DNA of 64,000 nt. Source: Hemerocallis citrina. Lineage: Eukaryota > Streptophyta > Magnoliopsida > Asparagales > Asphodelaceae. The notes under the pieces are model-generated. The model saw only the letters and a program-made list of their open reading frames with translations, searched no databases and had not been told where the DNA came from. Position 1 is the first letter of the stretch. Each line of letters opens with the position of its first letter. Below, piece after piece: positions 10,261-22,628 of the stretch. The position numbers were made by a program, and so were the translations under genes. Location of the stretch: assembly GCA_017893485.1 (NCBI GenBank), contig CM030366.1, positions 203,759,455 through 203,823,454 on the forward strand, in the 5' to 3' direction.

Positions 10261-10907
10261 GAGATAACTAATCTATCCATCATCCGGCTACAAAATGAAC
10301 AATTAATGGAACAAATAGGACAAGTTTATCAATAACTAAGAAGCCTCCAATCCACTTGATCATCCAGGTGGAATCTATGGATTGACATGGACTGACCCAC
10401 CAACTGATAATAGACCAGTCTATATGAGAAAATTTCCTCATAAAGATATAATGCCTTCAAAAATATATGCATACATTTTCTGGACACGTACAGATTTACA
10501 AGGTTCCAGACTTCCAGTCACAAGGACTTCAAAGAAAATTAAAACTTGTACAATTGATTTAAGAGAAAGGAATCCAACTTCCAAAATACGTATACACTAG
10601 TTGGGTTTAGGCAGATTCAGATGTGACTGACTTGCTGAGCAACCATCCCCTTCATGGAATATTTAGGGGAAATCGTTTGCACACTGATTTGATCCCTATA
10701 GAGTTGCTAATATTTTGACACTGGTAATCCACCACCAACTAGGACTTTTAAAGGTTCTCTATTAGACTCGTTGTACATATGGACAGTTGAGCACAGACCA
10801 CAAACTTGAAAAGATTGGTTCCAAAGTGATACATTCAAAGAGTAGTACTAGAAATATCTGCATTAAGCTAACCAACAAATTGTCTTACTCAATCTAGATA
10901 AAGTTAC
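10261..10907. other. Intron 3 remainder, no gene seen
   Basis: Non-coding. The short frame at 10382-10600 shows no recognisable protein. The exon 3 donor GTAACT is at its right edge. Confidence 0.55.
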
Positions 10908-11047
10908 CTTGATGGAAGAACTGCTTGGGGAAAAAAGGGGGCATATGCTGTATCCTTCTCAGCTGCAAGCCTTCGAGCTTTCTGGAATTGATTCAAAACT
11001 GCTTGGAAATCTTTTGCAAGTTTAGCATCCGCAATATTTTTGCTTAT
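10908..11047 (-). pseudogene. Syntaxin pseudogene exon 3
   Basis: 140 nt bounded by CAG at 11048-11050 and GTAAC at 10903-10907. It reads [39 protein letters not shown] and PQAVLPS, an unmistakable SYP2 segment (Habc Hc helix and linker). The phase matches exons 2 and 4, and no disabling mutation is seen within it. Confidence 0.92.
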
Positions 11048-11676
11048 CTGCAGTGAAAACTCAATGACTAAGCTCAATGTTTATCTAGAACTAAGATAAA
11101 AGGACGAAAAAAGAAATCATAGATCATTTACAATTATAACTTAAAGGCAGAAAAACCAGTCACATATACAAAATACAATCATTATGATAAGTTTCTTGAT
11201 CAATGTCCCCTTGGGAAATAATTCATGAACTATTGCCCATTTCAGCCAGGTGTCTATTTTATATAAGTTACAATTATACAATGGGGATTTTGATAGTAAA
11301 TGATTCTGGCCTGCTTGAACCAAACATAATATAATGCATATCTCAAACTAACAGGTATTGTTTCACAAAAGGTGTTCCAAAAGAAGACTTATCACCTAAG
11401 CAGAACTGAACCAACCAGGCCAAAAGCAGTAAGGCTCAACCTGGCTGATCCATTAAATAATCTACAACCACCGTAACCCCAAAGTCAATCAAATCAGTTC
11501 AAGGCACAAATTTCTCACCCTGACCCTTCAGTGAGGTTTCAAGCCATGCAAGGCAGTCACGAATTGTCCGCACATGCTAACCACACTAGAAGAAAGCTAA
11601 GGGTACAGCAATCATTCAAAATGCCAGAAAAGATGCAGAAGACAATTATTGAAGGTAGCCATAAATGAACACTCAC
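11048..11676. other. Intron 2, no gene seen
   Basis: 629 bases of AT-rich non-coding sequence with GT-AG borders on the minus strand. Confidence 0.7.
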
Positions 11677-11752
11677 GCTGCCTTCAGTGAGATGATCTCT
11701 CTCACTAGCAGTATCTTTTACTAACTGTCCAATATGCAGTCTGGTCTGGTGC
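11677..11752 (-). pseudogene. Syntaxin pseudogene exon 2
   Basis: 76 nt bounded by CAG at 11753-11755 and GTGAGT at 11671-11676. The first base completes a Leu codon begun in exon 1 (REK-L). It then reads HQTRLHIGQLVKDTASERDH and LTEGS, matching the Habc domain of plant vacuolar syntaxins. Confidence 0.9.
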
Positions 11753-11866
11753 CTGCCAGAAAAACAACAATTTTAGAAAAGTACAACCATCAATATGTTC
11801 AAAAGGAACACAATATCTGGAGCATCAACCACAAATTGTTATAGAGGCAAATTAATTGCATTTGGA

Positions 11867-12579
11867 ATCATAACCAGGGCCAGCCCTGGACCTGTGCGAC
11901 CCGGTCGCACAGGGCCCATTAATGAGGAGACCCGTTGGACATCATATATAATTAATACAGATTTTATTCCAATTTTAGCACAAAAGTCAATTTGTCCGAG
12001 TGGTTAAGGGAATAGACTTTAAATGTAATGGGTGTAGGTTCGAACCTTGCGGTCGACGATATTTTTTTCATTATATATATTATATATATTTATTATATAA
12101 GTTTTTAATGATTTCTATGTTTCTTTCATTAATTGTTGAGATTATATGTATATTTACTTTGAGAGAGTTTTTTAATGATTTCTTTGTTGTTGCTTTCATT
12201 AATTATTGAGAATGACTTAATACGTAAAGCTTTTTTTAATCGTGTATTTCCTGCATTGCAAGAATATGAAGATCCTTAACCACATTTATACTATTTTGTC
12301 TTAATTGATGAGACGAATAATTCAAAATATTGATTAAGTCGTCTTAGGTATTGGAGCCTCCAATGATATAAAATTGGAAAAGTATTTTTCAAATGAATTC
12401 ATATAAAAATTTAAAAATACAGAATGTACCATACTCATATTTTTCAACTGAATTCGTATAATCTATATATGATATCAAAATAAAAATAAAGTAAAATTAG
12501 TATTAGAACATTTAAAGAACGCCCTTTTTTTTCTTTCCGCACGGGCCCTATAAATCTCAGGACCGGCCTTGATCATAAC
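11867..12579. mobile_element. hAT-like MITE with 8-bp target duplication ATCATAAC
   Basis: The element spans 11875-12571. Its ends CAGGGCCAGCCCTG and, inverted, CAAGGCCGGTCCTG form terminal repeats, and ATCATAAC is duplicated exactly at 11867-11874 and 12572-12579. The 697-bp interior is AT-rich and holds a tRNA-Ser-like sequence. No transposase. Confidence 0.9.
11986..12058 (+). pseudogene. tRNA-Ser-like pseudogene inside the MITE
   Basis: It contains an A-box-like stretch (tgtccgagtggttaaggg), a B box (ggttcgaacc) and matching acceptor ends (gtcaatt / ggtcgac). This resembles plant tRNA-Ser, which begins GTCGATATGTCCGAG. It is 73 nt instead of the usual 82-85 because the long variable arm is missing. 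The anticodon-loop position reads CTTTAAA (TTA) instead of CTTGAAA (TGA), and the anticodon stem pairs poorly. A degenerate copy, not a functional tRNA. Confidence 0.65.
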
Positions 12580-13420
12580 CTAGGCAAAAGTTCAAATAAC
12601 TCAGAGGCATTAAAGATGGGCAAAAGCACAAGTGATTCAGATGCATAGAATATAAGCACGGTAAAATATTGAAAGAAATGAAATTCTTCTTCATAGTAAC
12701 TCAGTCATAATAATGCTGAAAGTGCACTAACATACTAAAATAACAAATGCAAAGAAAGGCTGTGAGAATGGTTTAATAGCGACTAATCCAAACATCTGCA
12801 CATTTATTTTTTTAACTTGTATTGCTTTGAAATTTATTTTGGAATTATACTATATCTTAAGCTAACAGGCCTATCCCCTCTCTCCTTTCTCTATTTTGAA
12901 ATAGAGAAAAAAGAGCAAAAGTAGGAGTTCAACCTAATTTTATCATGTGCAGAGTACACCTTTAACTTAACAAAACAAAATAAACACAAAACAAAACACA
13001 CAAAAACCTCCCTCTCCCAAATCCCCCCAAACCCCCCTAAACCCATCCTAAACCGTTCTCCGTCCGTTGCTGTTCGCCCATCCTCGCCGTCGCCCATCGG
13101 CCTCGCCTAAAAAACAGCAGCCAACGTACGCCGTTCCTCCCCTTCGCCGATCCTCGGGCCGTCGCCCCTCGGCCCTCGCCCAAAAAACAGCAGCCATCGT
13201 CTGCCGTCCGATCCTTGCCGTCGACCCTCGGCCCTCGCACAAAAACCATCCACAATCGTTCGCCGTTCGTCAACAAGCCCAAATCCAAACTGAAATTGAA
13301 ATTGGTATGTGTAATAATCTTTTCTCCCATCTTTTTATTCTTTCACTCAATTTTATTTGATTTTTTTCTTTGTTGAACTATACAGTTGTGATATTTAAAG
13401 TGTTTTTTCAATTATTTTGA
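12580..13420. other. Intron 1 sequence with a C-rich tandem repeat
   Basis: AT-rich sequence to about 12990, then a C-rich block. Between about 13065 and 13265 a unit of 60-70 bp (containing 'cctcgcc.aaaaaacagcagcca') occurs about three times imperfectly. It is followed by 'ttggtatgtg', which could be a plus-strand splice donor. It resembles the 5' UTR of some captured or mobile gene, but I cannot name it. Confidence 0.5.
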
Positions 13421-13907
13421 CTAGTATTTTCCACGTGCAATGCACGTTTTGATAAAGATTTGGAGTTAAACATGCGAAACACGTAAGTCATTATAAAAAA
13501 ATGGAGTTGAACATGCGATGTATTTTTTAAAAATTAAGAAAGAAAAACATTGATGTGTACATGCGATGAACGTATTGAAAAATAGATTTGGAGTTGCACG
13601 TGCGATGTACCTGTTTGTTTGGTGACAAAAGTGATATTTCTTTTGTGACAAAAAATTTAAATTGTTTATTTGTGACAAACTCTTCCAATAAATAGTAAGC
13701 AAATATATTATACTAATGATAGATAGATGGATAATAATTTACACATGTGATGCATGTTCAATATATATAAAAAAATTTAAAGTAAAAAAACTGACATAGT
13801 GAGGACTCGAACTTGAGACCTCCTTCATATTAGTTATGCACGTTTGATGCACGTGTTGGTAGATTGACAAATGACACTAAGGCCTTCTCCCATTATAATA
13901 TTAGAGA
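13421..13907 (-). mobile_element. Short non-autonomous Helitron
   Basis: On the minus strand it begins TCTCTAATATTATAATGGG and ends with hairpin ACGTGCATTGCACGT, then GGAAAATACTAG. It sits between A and T as Helitrons do, with no target duplication. 487 bp, no coding sequence. Its 5' end matches the small Helitron at 44539. Confidence 0.78.
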
Positions 13908-14651
13908 TGAAGGGTTTTGGTTAAATTCAGCTAAACATTATTAACAAGTGATTTTGAATACTGGAAGCTTAATTAATGATTGATTAACATTTTTAAAGAG
14001 TAGAATGTAAGGAAAGAAAGAGTAGCATCTCAACACTTATAAAAGGTTACATCTTTAGTAAAGTACAAGCCAAATGGGTTCTTTTGATAATCATTTTTTA
14101 GATAGAGGAGGGTTATAATTTTCCCCTAGATTATTGATTTAGGTTGTTCAATGCATAGAGTTGAAGTGTTTTGTATAAATTCGAAAAGTATAGATATGGG
14201 CATAATTATGGGGAAGAACAAAAGAAGTTAATAGGCTTACGCCCCTAATTAAGAACAATAGATTTGATTATTGATATTATATTGGAAATTTGATGTTCAA
14301 TGTTGCTGATCTGCTCAGTACTGGGGTTACTGAAACAAAAGGTTGGAGGTTTGCGTTAGGGTCATAAATTGTCATCAAAATTGCTGATTTTATTGATGAA
14401 CTCTCAAATAGTTATAATTGTCATTCCCCAACAAAATGATGTCTACTCGCCTACTCGGTGTATAAGATAGTGGTCGTAGTCATGTTTTATGCCTAAACTT
14501 CCATGAATTTATTATCGATCTCTGTATATGACCTTACCGAATTTAACTTTGAATTAAACTGGAATGAATTTTTGGGATGGGTTAGTGTTTTGCGATTAGT
14601 ATTTCTCCCAATATCTTCATGATTGTTTACGTCAATGTGTTCAGAACCCTA
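13908..14651. other. Intron 1 sequence, no gene seen
   Basis: Non-coding. Its last 23 bases (14629-14651) are repeated exactly at 17597-17619. Confidence 0.6.
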
Positions 14652-17533
14652 CTAGTGTACCCCCTGTGCAAATTGCACAGACTTCACCAAAAGATATATA
14701 TCAAAATATCAAAAATATTCAATAAAATATTCGGCAGAACCTCCCCATATATACAACTTTTTTCCTGTATAATTATAATATAATCTATCAACATTCAACA
14801 ATTATGCAGTAAAAATGTTACAGAAAACACAATCTTCAAACTCAAATATTTGATGGCAATAAGGCACCTCCAAACTCAATCACAATATTCTTTCATACTT
14901 AAATGTTAATTAAAGAAAGTGTAACAAGAGAGAAGAACACCTTAATTGATCATTAATGAAACGATGGCTTCGACCATCTTTTGAATCAAAAAAAAAGAAG
15001 AGAGAAGAACACATTTAACATACCTGATGTAATGAAAAACTCTGACTTCCCTTGATAATCTGAAACTACCTTGATTTGAACCTCCACGGGCAAAACTGCA
15101 CAGCCTAATTACACACCTGTATTGTCCATCTGCAGGATACCTTTCAAGATGAATGACGATCAGAGATTGAACTTAGTAATGACATCTTTATTTAAAGAAC
15201 AAAATTAGAAGGCAATTGTATGATAATAAAATTCAAGGAAAATCTACAAACTTAAGAACTGTACATCATTCCCAAAAAATGTGCTAAGCAATCATAGATC
15301 ATATGTATTGACATCGAAATGAACGTGAAGTAACTTGCATCAAGGAGAACAGTGCACATTGAATTGACTCCCACTTGCTGTGAAGTAATTGATGACTGTA
15401 TGTTATGAATCAAAATAAAAAAGAAAAAAGTATTGGGAAAGTTTCTTCCATGTTTTTTTATTACTTGGTATATATCCCCACCAATTTCCAAAATTCCAGA
15501 GACATACATCTTTCACAACTCAGATAGTTTTATACCCTTATGTAGCATCCTTAGCCATTTTACGGGCCGAAACCCTAATTGCCAAATTCTAACTCCTCCA
15601 TGAAAATTACTTATATAGCGGCATGAACAAATTTGAATTGATATGACACAATACATAAAAAAGAAAAGAATAACTAAGGCTTTGATAAATTCTAATAAAA
15701 CGACATAATGAGATTCTCAAATATAAAAATATTGTGTACCAAAAACTATTATTTTAATCATTTGAATATAATTGCAAAAGTTAATGACATTTACCTTTCA
15801 ATTGATTATCATGGAGTTACGCACTTCTTAAAGAACTTCTTAATATACCACATTACGTGTACGATCATTAGTCTTTTCGGGTCATTTGAGTAATCTATCA
15901 GCAACATCTTCAAACCAAAACGGGAAGTGCAACGCGATAATACTACATACAATTTACCGTGCGTAAACACAGGTTTTTAAGATAAGCCCCAACACTATGG
16001 AGAGTTTGGCCCTAACTCTTGTTTATTGTCATAGCAAATGCCAACTTTACAGAAAATTTTCTTCTCAGAACAAATGGCCACCTGGTTTCTATAGGCGACA
16101 TGCTCATTCTTTGAATCACAACTGTCTCACCTGCACACCTTCCTATAATAATTGTAGCTATAATAATATGTTCTCCCAGAGTATGAACAGTAAGACGTGT
16201 TCCATTGCAAAGTCCTAGAGACTGATTCAAATTTTTTAGCAGTATAATTGATACACCTTGCTTCAATTCTAAACAATGATTTGGTAGCCAGCTCATCTTA
16301 ATAGTGTGTAGAAATTCAGGCGGATGCATATCTTGCTCATTTGTACTGTTCGAGATATGATCAACTGAATCTGCACTTAAGTAGTTGACAACCTGTCCTG
16401 AAATCATAAACAAAATATGAGAATTAATGGCATCAACTTCTTCATTAGTAGGTGCTAGCACGATTTTCAAAAGGAATGTTGGGTCATTATATCTAATATC
16501 AATACTAGGATAAATCCAGTCTATCAACCCTTCAGACCACCTGCAGCTTTAATTAGAAGGCCATTTGGTATTTGTATCCAATCATTTTCAGAACCTCCAG
16601 TATTAGATTCTCCTGGAATTTTACCTTCTCCCACATCTAAAATCCACTTTGCAAATTTCTCCTGTTTATTTTTGCTAATTTGATCGCGTGAACTTCCCAT
16701 CAATCTCACGTTTTCCGTCAACTCATACACTTTACACGAACACTAAATATTTGACCTTTGTAATGAAGCGGATACAATTCGGGATCGTCCACCTACTGGC
16801 ACGATAGGCAAAATTTATCGAAAGTCCCCACCGAGAACAACTTTTCCTCCAAATGCGTCATCAGCTGCACTTTCATTCTTAAACTTCATTAGATCCTTGA
16901 AAGTTCGATCAACGGCTTTAAATGCATGACAATGCATCATTGGCGCTTCGTCCCAAATGATCAAATCTGCTTGTTGAATGAGTTGGGATAAATCATCCTG
17001 TTGGGAAATAGAACATGTAGATGTTTCATGGACTTTTATTGGAATACGAAATCTCAAATGCGTAGTTCGACCTCTAGGTAATAACAGAGCAGTTATTCCA
17101 GAAGAAGCTACAGTGAGGACAATTTTTCTTTCCGCTTGAAATCTTGCAACTAATGTATTCCATAAAAATGCTTTTCCTGTACTTCCGCTACCAAAAACAA
17201 AGAAAACACCGCCCTTATTACTTGAGTGCGCCGAAACCACAACTTCCAATATCCGAATTTGCTCATGAGTTAATTTATGAAATAATTGCTCAAACTCCTG
17301 TTTCGATTCGACAACATCATAACAAAATTCATCGCGTATCTGGCGGTTTTGAATAACATGTACATGTACATCATTGGAAAATGGGAGTGAAGGAAATTCT
17401 TTAAGAGATCGTCCATTCTGTTTCAAAATGTTTTCAATATCTGAAAGAGCAATGGGTATTGTAGAGGCATGTAACATGGTTGTGTTTTGAATATCCTTTG
17501 TAAGGCTCCACTTTTCGTGCATACTACGATATC
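14652..17533 (-). mobile_element. Left (inverted) Helitron copy, 5'-truncated
   Basis: The minus strand 3' end has the perfect 17-nt hairpin CTGTGCAATTTGCACAG (14664-14680), then GGGGTACACTAG. The element reads leftwards. It carries a degraded Pif1-type helicase and stops abruptly at 'gatatc' inside the sequence for KRDIVVC. It shares with the right copy an internal deletion that removes the Rep domain (join after CYMPLQYPLLF), so both descend from one deleted element. Confidence 0.85.
16012..17522 (-). pseudogene. Helitron Pif1-like helicase, left copy
   Basis: Frame 17522-16815 has HVHVIQNRQIRDEFCYDV, FFVFGSGSTGKAFLWNTLVA (Walker A) and [17 protein letters not shown] (Walker B). Frame 16730-16524 has MYELTENVRLMGSSRDQIS, and 16527-16012 has LAPTNEEVDAINSHIL and ELKQGVSIILLKNLNQSLGL. 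The Walker A Lys is followed by Ala instead of Thr/Ser, which should abolish Mg-ATP binding. Frameshifts separate the pieces. In intact Helitrons this domain unwinds DNA during rolling-circle transposition. Confidence 0.88.
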
Positions 17534-17619
17534 TGAGAGATGGGTCTATATACTTTCAAAATAAAGTATATCTATGTACATGTCATTCAAAACCCGACGT
17601 CAATGTGTTCAGAACCCTA
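17534..17619. other. Patchwork junction between the inverted Helitron copies
   Basis: Three copied scraps lie end to end. 17534-17563 repeats 17625-17655 ('tgagaga...atatactttcaaaataa'). 17570-17594 repeats plus-strand helicase sequence at 18213-18240 ('gtacatgtcattcaaaacc'). 17597-17619 repeats the 23 bases just outside the left Helitron end (14629-14651). This looks like templated filler DNA from break repair. Confidence 0.8.
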
Positions 17620-20600
17620 TGATATCTGAGAGAGGATCCATATACTTTCAAAATAAGTGGATCGAGTTATCACCGAATTGGTTCTCTTCTTCCAGTTGAA
17701 GGGGTCAAACCCAAATTTGCATAGTTGTATATTCATGAAGGTCTGTATGAGTTGGATCAACTTATAAATCATGCAAAAAATATAGGCATCAATAACATAG
17801 ATAGAGAAGTCATGGAGAAACTGCAAAATTTGATGGATGAAGTTAATCCATACGTAAAGAAGTTTCGACGTGCAAGAAATCTACTTCGTCCTCCGGGAGA
17901 AAATATTCATCAACACCATCGGTCGATGAATTTGAGAATACGTATCATAAATGAGAGGGCACGTGATGGTCGACAGTATATTTGACCTTCCTGTGATGAG
18001 GTTGTTGTCCTCATGGTCGGTGATGGCTCAGAGAATGTGAGTAAGAGGGATATCGTAGTATGCACGGAAAGTGGAGCCTTACAAAGGATATTCGAAACAC
18101 CGCCATGTTACATGCCTCTACAATACCCATTGCTATTTCAGATATTGACAGCATTTTGAAACAGAATAGACGATCTCTTAAAGAATTTACTTCACTCCCA
18201 TTTTCCGATGATGTACACGTACATGTCATTCAAAACCGACAAATACGCGATGAATTGTGTTATGATGTTGACGAGTCGAAACGGGAGTTTGAGCAATTAT
18301 TTCATAAATTGACTCATGAGCAAATTCGGATATTGGAAGTTGTGGTTTCGGCGCACTCAAGTAATAGAGGCAGTATTTTCTTTGTTCTTGGTAGCGGCAG
18401 TACAGGAAAAGCATTTTTATGGAATACATTAGTTGCAAGATTTCAAGCGGAAAAGAAAAATAGTCCTCACTGTAGCTTCTTCTGGAATAACTGCTCTGTT
18501 ATTACCTAGAGGTCGAACTACGCATTTGAAATTTCGTATTCCAATAAAAGTCCATGAAACATCTACATGTTCTATTTCCCAACAGGATGATTTATCCCAA
18601 CTCATTCAACAACCATATTTGATCATTTGGGACGAAGCGCCAATGATGCATTGCCATGCATTTGAAGCCGTTGATCGAACTTTCAAGGATCTAATGAAGT
18701 TTGAATGAAAGTGCAGCTGATGACGCATTTGGAGGAAAAATTGTTGTTCTCGGTGGGGACTTTCGACAAATTTTGCCTATCGTGCCAGTAGGTGGACGAC
18801 CCTGAATTGTATCCGCTTCATTACAAAGGTCAAATATTTGGTGTTCGTGTAAAGTGTATGAGTTGACGGAAAACATGAGATTGATGGGAAGTTCACGCGA
18901 TCAAATTAGCAAAAATAAACAGGAGAAATTTGCAAAGTGGATTTTAGATGTGGGAGAAGGTAAAATTCCAGGAGAATCTAATACTGGAGGTTCTGAAAAT
19001 GATTGGATACAAATACCAAATGGCCTTCTAATTAAAGCTGCAGGTGGTCTGAAGGGTTGATAGACTGGATTTATCCTAATATTGAATTTAGATATAATGA
19101 CCCAACATTCCTTAAAAATCATGCTATTCTAGCACCTACTAATGAAGAAGTTGATGTCATTAATTCTCATATTTTGTCTATGATTTCAGGACAGGTTGTC
19201 AACTACTTAAGTGCAGATTCAGTTGATCATATCTCGAACAGTACAAATGAGCAAGATATGCATCCGCCTGAATTTCTACACACAATTAAGATGAGCTGGC
19301 TACCAAATCATTGTTTAGAATTGAAGCAAGGTGTATCAATTATACTGCTAAAAAATTTGAATCAGTCTCTAGGACTTTGCAATGGAACACGTCTTACTGT
19401 TCATACTCTGGGAGAACATATTATTATAGCTACAATTATTATAGGAAGATGTGCAGGTGAGACAGTTGTGATTCAAAGAATGAGCATGTCGCCTATAGAA
19501 ACCAAGTGGTCATTTGTCCTGAGAAGAATATAATTTCCTGTAAAATTGGCATTTGCTATGACAATAAAGAAAAGTCAGGGCCAAACTCTTCATAGTGTTA
19601 GGGTTTATCTTAAAAAACCTGTGTTTACGCACGGTCAATTGTATGTAGCATTATCGCATTGCACTTCCTGTTCTGGTTTGAAGATGTTGCTGACAGATAA
19701 CTCAAATGATCCCGAAAAGACTAATGATCATACACGTAATGTAGTATATAAAAAATTCTTCAAGAAGTGCGTAACTCCATGATAATCAATTGAAAGGTAA
19801 ATGTCATTAATTTTTGCAATTGTATTCAAATGATTAAAATAATAGTTTTTGGTACACAATGTTTTTATATTTGAGAATCTCATTATGTCGTTTTATTAGA
19901 GTTTATCAAAGCCTTGTTCTTTTCTTTTTTATGTATTATGTCATATCAATTCAAATTTGTTCATGCCGCTATAGAACTCATTTTCATGGAGTTAGAATTT
20001 GACAATTAGGGTTTGGGCTCGTAAAATGGCTAAGAATGCTACATAAGGGTATAAAACTATCCGAGTTATGAAAGATGTATGTCTCTGGAATTTTGGAAAT
20101 TGGTGGGGATACATATCAAGTAATAAGAAAGCATGGAAGAAACTTTCCCGATACTTTTTCTTTTTACTATGATTCATAACATACATTCATCAATTACTTC
20201 ATAGCAAGTAGGAGTCAATTCAATGTGCACTGTTCTCCATAATGCAAGTTACTTCCCGTTCATTTCGATGTCAATACATATGATATATGATTGCTTAGCA
20301 CATTTTTGTGAGATGATGTACAGTTCTTAAGTTTGTAGATTTTCCTTGAATTTCATTATCATACAATTGACTTTTAATTTTGTTCTTCAAATAAAGATGT
20401 CATTACTAAGTTCAATCTCTGATCGTCATTCATCTTGAAAGGTATCCTACGGGAGGACAATACAGGTGTGCAATTAGGTTGTGCAGTTTTGCACGTGGAG
20501 GTTCAAATCAAGGTAGTTTCAGATTATCAAAGGAAGTCAGAGTTTTTCATTACATCAGGTATGTTAAACGTGTCTTCTCTCATGTTATACTTTCTTTAAT

Positions 20601-20853
20601 TAACATTTAAGTATGAAAGAATATTGTGATTGAGTTTGAAGGTGCCTTATTGTCATCAAATATTTGAGTTTGAAGATTTTTTTCTCTGTAACATCTTTAC
20701 TACATAATTGTTGAATGTTGATAGATTATATTATAATTATACAGGGAAAAAGTTGTATATATGGGAAGGTTCTACAGTTTTTTATTGAATATTTTTTATA
20801 TTTTAATATATCTTTTGGTAAAGTTTGTTCAATTTGCACAGGGGGTACACTAG
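17620..20853 (+). mobile_element. Right Helitron copy, 5'-truncated and internally deleted
   Basis: The plus strand ends GGGGTACACTAG followed by T, the Helitron 3' end. The preceding hairpin has two mismatches (TTGTTCAATTTGCACAG). The copy mirrors the left one over about 2.9 kb, including the non-coding tail 19783-20853 (mirror of 14652-15890), and extends about 440 bp further 5'. Confidence 0.85.
17655..19782 (+). pseudogene. Helitron Rep-helicase remnant, right copy
   Basis: It begins in the N-terminal region (YHRIGSLLPVEGVKPKFA, YELDQLINHAKNIGINNIDR, RSMNLRIRIINERARDGRQY, stop, VVVLMVGDGSENVSKRDIVV), then jumps at CYMPLQYPLLF to the linker before the helicase, so the HUH Rep domain is deleted. 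The helicase follows: [64 protein letters not shown] Walker B (here [16 protein letters not shown]), and the conserved C-terminal MAFAMTIKKSQGQTLHSVRV and HGQLYVALSHCTSCSGLK. It shares the Walker A Thr-to-Ala change with the left copy. Several frameshifts. Confidence 0.88.
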
Positions 20854-21219
20854 TTTTTCACAGAATAGACTGAACAGACTGTTCCTGTAAAAACAATCCT
20901 GGGTTTTGTCATCCTAATGACCATTGTAGTAAAGAAGAGCCAAAAAGATTATGAACAAGGATACTCTCAAATTTATACATGTTTCCAATCAAATTGAAGG
21001 TCATCATATTGTGGTCTTGTTGATTCCATGTTTACTTTTTGAATATTTGGGTTCACCTATTAGGACAATCTATGTAGCCAGATTTCTCCTTCAATTTGTA
21101 TAAACTATAGAGTTCACGTCCAGTTGCCCTTCACCAAGTTAATCTCTTCTAAGACTAATTCACAATTGCAAATGTAGCTGACAATGCATGATCAAGTGAT
21201 TACCATCTGCTGCAGTTAT
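20854..21219. other. Intron 1 sequence between Helitron pair and gypsy element
   Basis: Non-coding. No exon recognised. Confidence 0.55.
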
Positions 21220-21224
21220 TGGTG

Positions 21225-21960
21225 TTTGCTGGGTGACTTTTGGTCAAGTGGTTTTAGCTAATGAGGTTGAATTGGGTGTGATATGGGTAAAAATAGAACC
21301 AAATCGGGACCGTTCATATCGGGCACGTATCTTAAAGCTCTCAGGGGTAAAACGGTAATTTCACTAAAACATGTCCGTAAACGGGAATTCGGTCTCTTTC
21401 AAACCCAACAGCCCAAAACAGGTCTGTTTAACTGGGCTGTCCTACCAGCCCAATAAGAATGGGTCCAGATAATTTAAACTCATAATTATCCATAAGAGAG
21501 TGTTCAAAAGCCATCTCTTATCCTGAGGGGAGTTTAAACTCCTCAACCACTCTTATCTCTTCATGAAGAAGAGATAACTTATTTAATCCAAAAACAACGG
21601 GAAGTAAAGAAAAATTATTATCTAAAACTGACCAAAGCAACTATAAATACCCCTTACCTTCACCAGAAACAGGTAATCAATATTTTCTCCACAAAAAAGC
21701 TCTCTCATAGTCTTCTTAATTTCTGACTTGAGCATCGAAGGGTCTGTCGCCGGAATCAACCCCGGTGTTTCAAACTTTTTGCAGGTCAGCGGAGGCGATC
21801 GTCATCACACGAATCAAATCCTACGACGCAAACGAGTTAGATCGAGAAGTCAATCGTAGTCAAAGGTAGTTAACACTGTTGAAGGTCAAAATGTCAGTTC
21901 TTGATTGTTCCTCAAAAGAATCCATATCATCTTATTGCTCCCACACCGAAAAAAGCAACA
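21225..21960 (+). repeat. 5' LTR of gypsy element Z
   Basis: Its end ('cacacgaatcaaatcc' to 'ccgaaaaaagcaaca') matches 29015-29171. A TATA-like 'ctataaatacc' is at about 21640-21650, and the downstream 'tctgacttgagcatcg' motif is common in plant gypsy R-U5 regions. It is also related to the LTR at 41650-41982/48188-48585. Confidence 0.75.
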
Positions 21961-21966
21961 ACAGAT

Positions 21967-21987
21967 TGGCGCCATTTGTGGGAACAG
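21967..21987 (+). other. Gypsy primer-binding site
   Basis: TGGCGCCATTTGTGGGAAC follows the LTR, the usual form in plant Tat/Athila-type gypsy elements. Confidence 0.7.
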
Positions 21988-22034
21988 CCAAGAAATTCTG
22001 ACCAGAATTCGCCGGTAAAAAACTACTTTCAGCC

Positions 22035-22628
22035 ATGCCTCCTAGGGGGAAAGGGAAGGCGGCGTCCTCAAGCCGACGAACCAACCCTCTTCCTCCACCT
22101 CTTCCTCTTGAGGACCTTCCTCCGGCCTTTCAACAAGTGCAACCTCAGCAAGAGGAGCCTCTCCTTCAGCAGATTCAGCCTCCCTCCAGAGGAGCTGCAC
22201 CGGGGGACTCCTGCCGAAGCCGTCCCGAACCATTTGCAAGACCTTTCGTCAAAAACAGAGGCTCGGTTTACACATCTAACCCTTCCACCTTGCCCCTTCC
22301 ACCTAGCTTCAACCACAATCCGATCTCCGTCAAGTCATCATCAGCCACCAGCAGGGTTTTGACCTCCGAACTCGCTTCAATGAGAGGAGAACCCATGAAG
22401 AAGCACCCCATCCTATACAACAGGGAGGTAGGAGAAGCCTTTCTCCTCGAAGGCCACGATCCAGAAGAACTACCTCTCCAAGGGGGCGGGGAAGAACTCC
22501 TTCTCCCAAAAGGCGAGGAAGATCCCCCTTTCCTAGGGGCAAAGAAGCCACCAATCCCTAAGGGTCCACAAAAGAACTCCTCCCCGAGAGATGAGGCATC
22601 CAACTCCAACCAGCAGAAGAGCCCCTAG
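22035..22628 (+). pseudogene. Gypsy gag N-terminal, Pro/Gln/Lys-rich
   Basis: A 197-residue frame starting MPPRGKGKAASSSRRTN, rich in Pro, Gln and basic residues, with no folded domain recognised. Its position after the primer site and before the gag core marks it as the N-terminal region of gag. It ends in a TAG before the core (22626-22628). Confidence 0.65.

Noticed and set aside
12891..13360. Overlapping Arg/Gly- or Pro-rich frames on both strands
   Set aside because: They come from a C-rich tandem repeat; the composition explains them.
22035..22610. Minus-strand frames opposite gypsy gag
   Set aside because: Shadows of the Pro/Gln-rich gag N-terminus.
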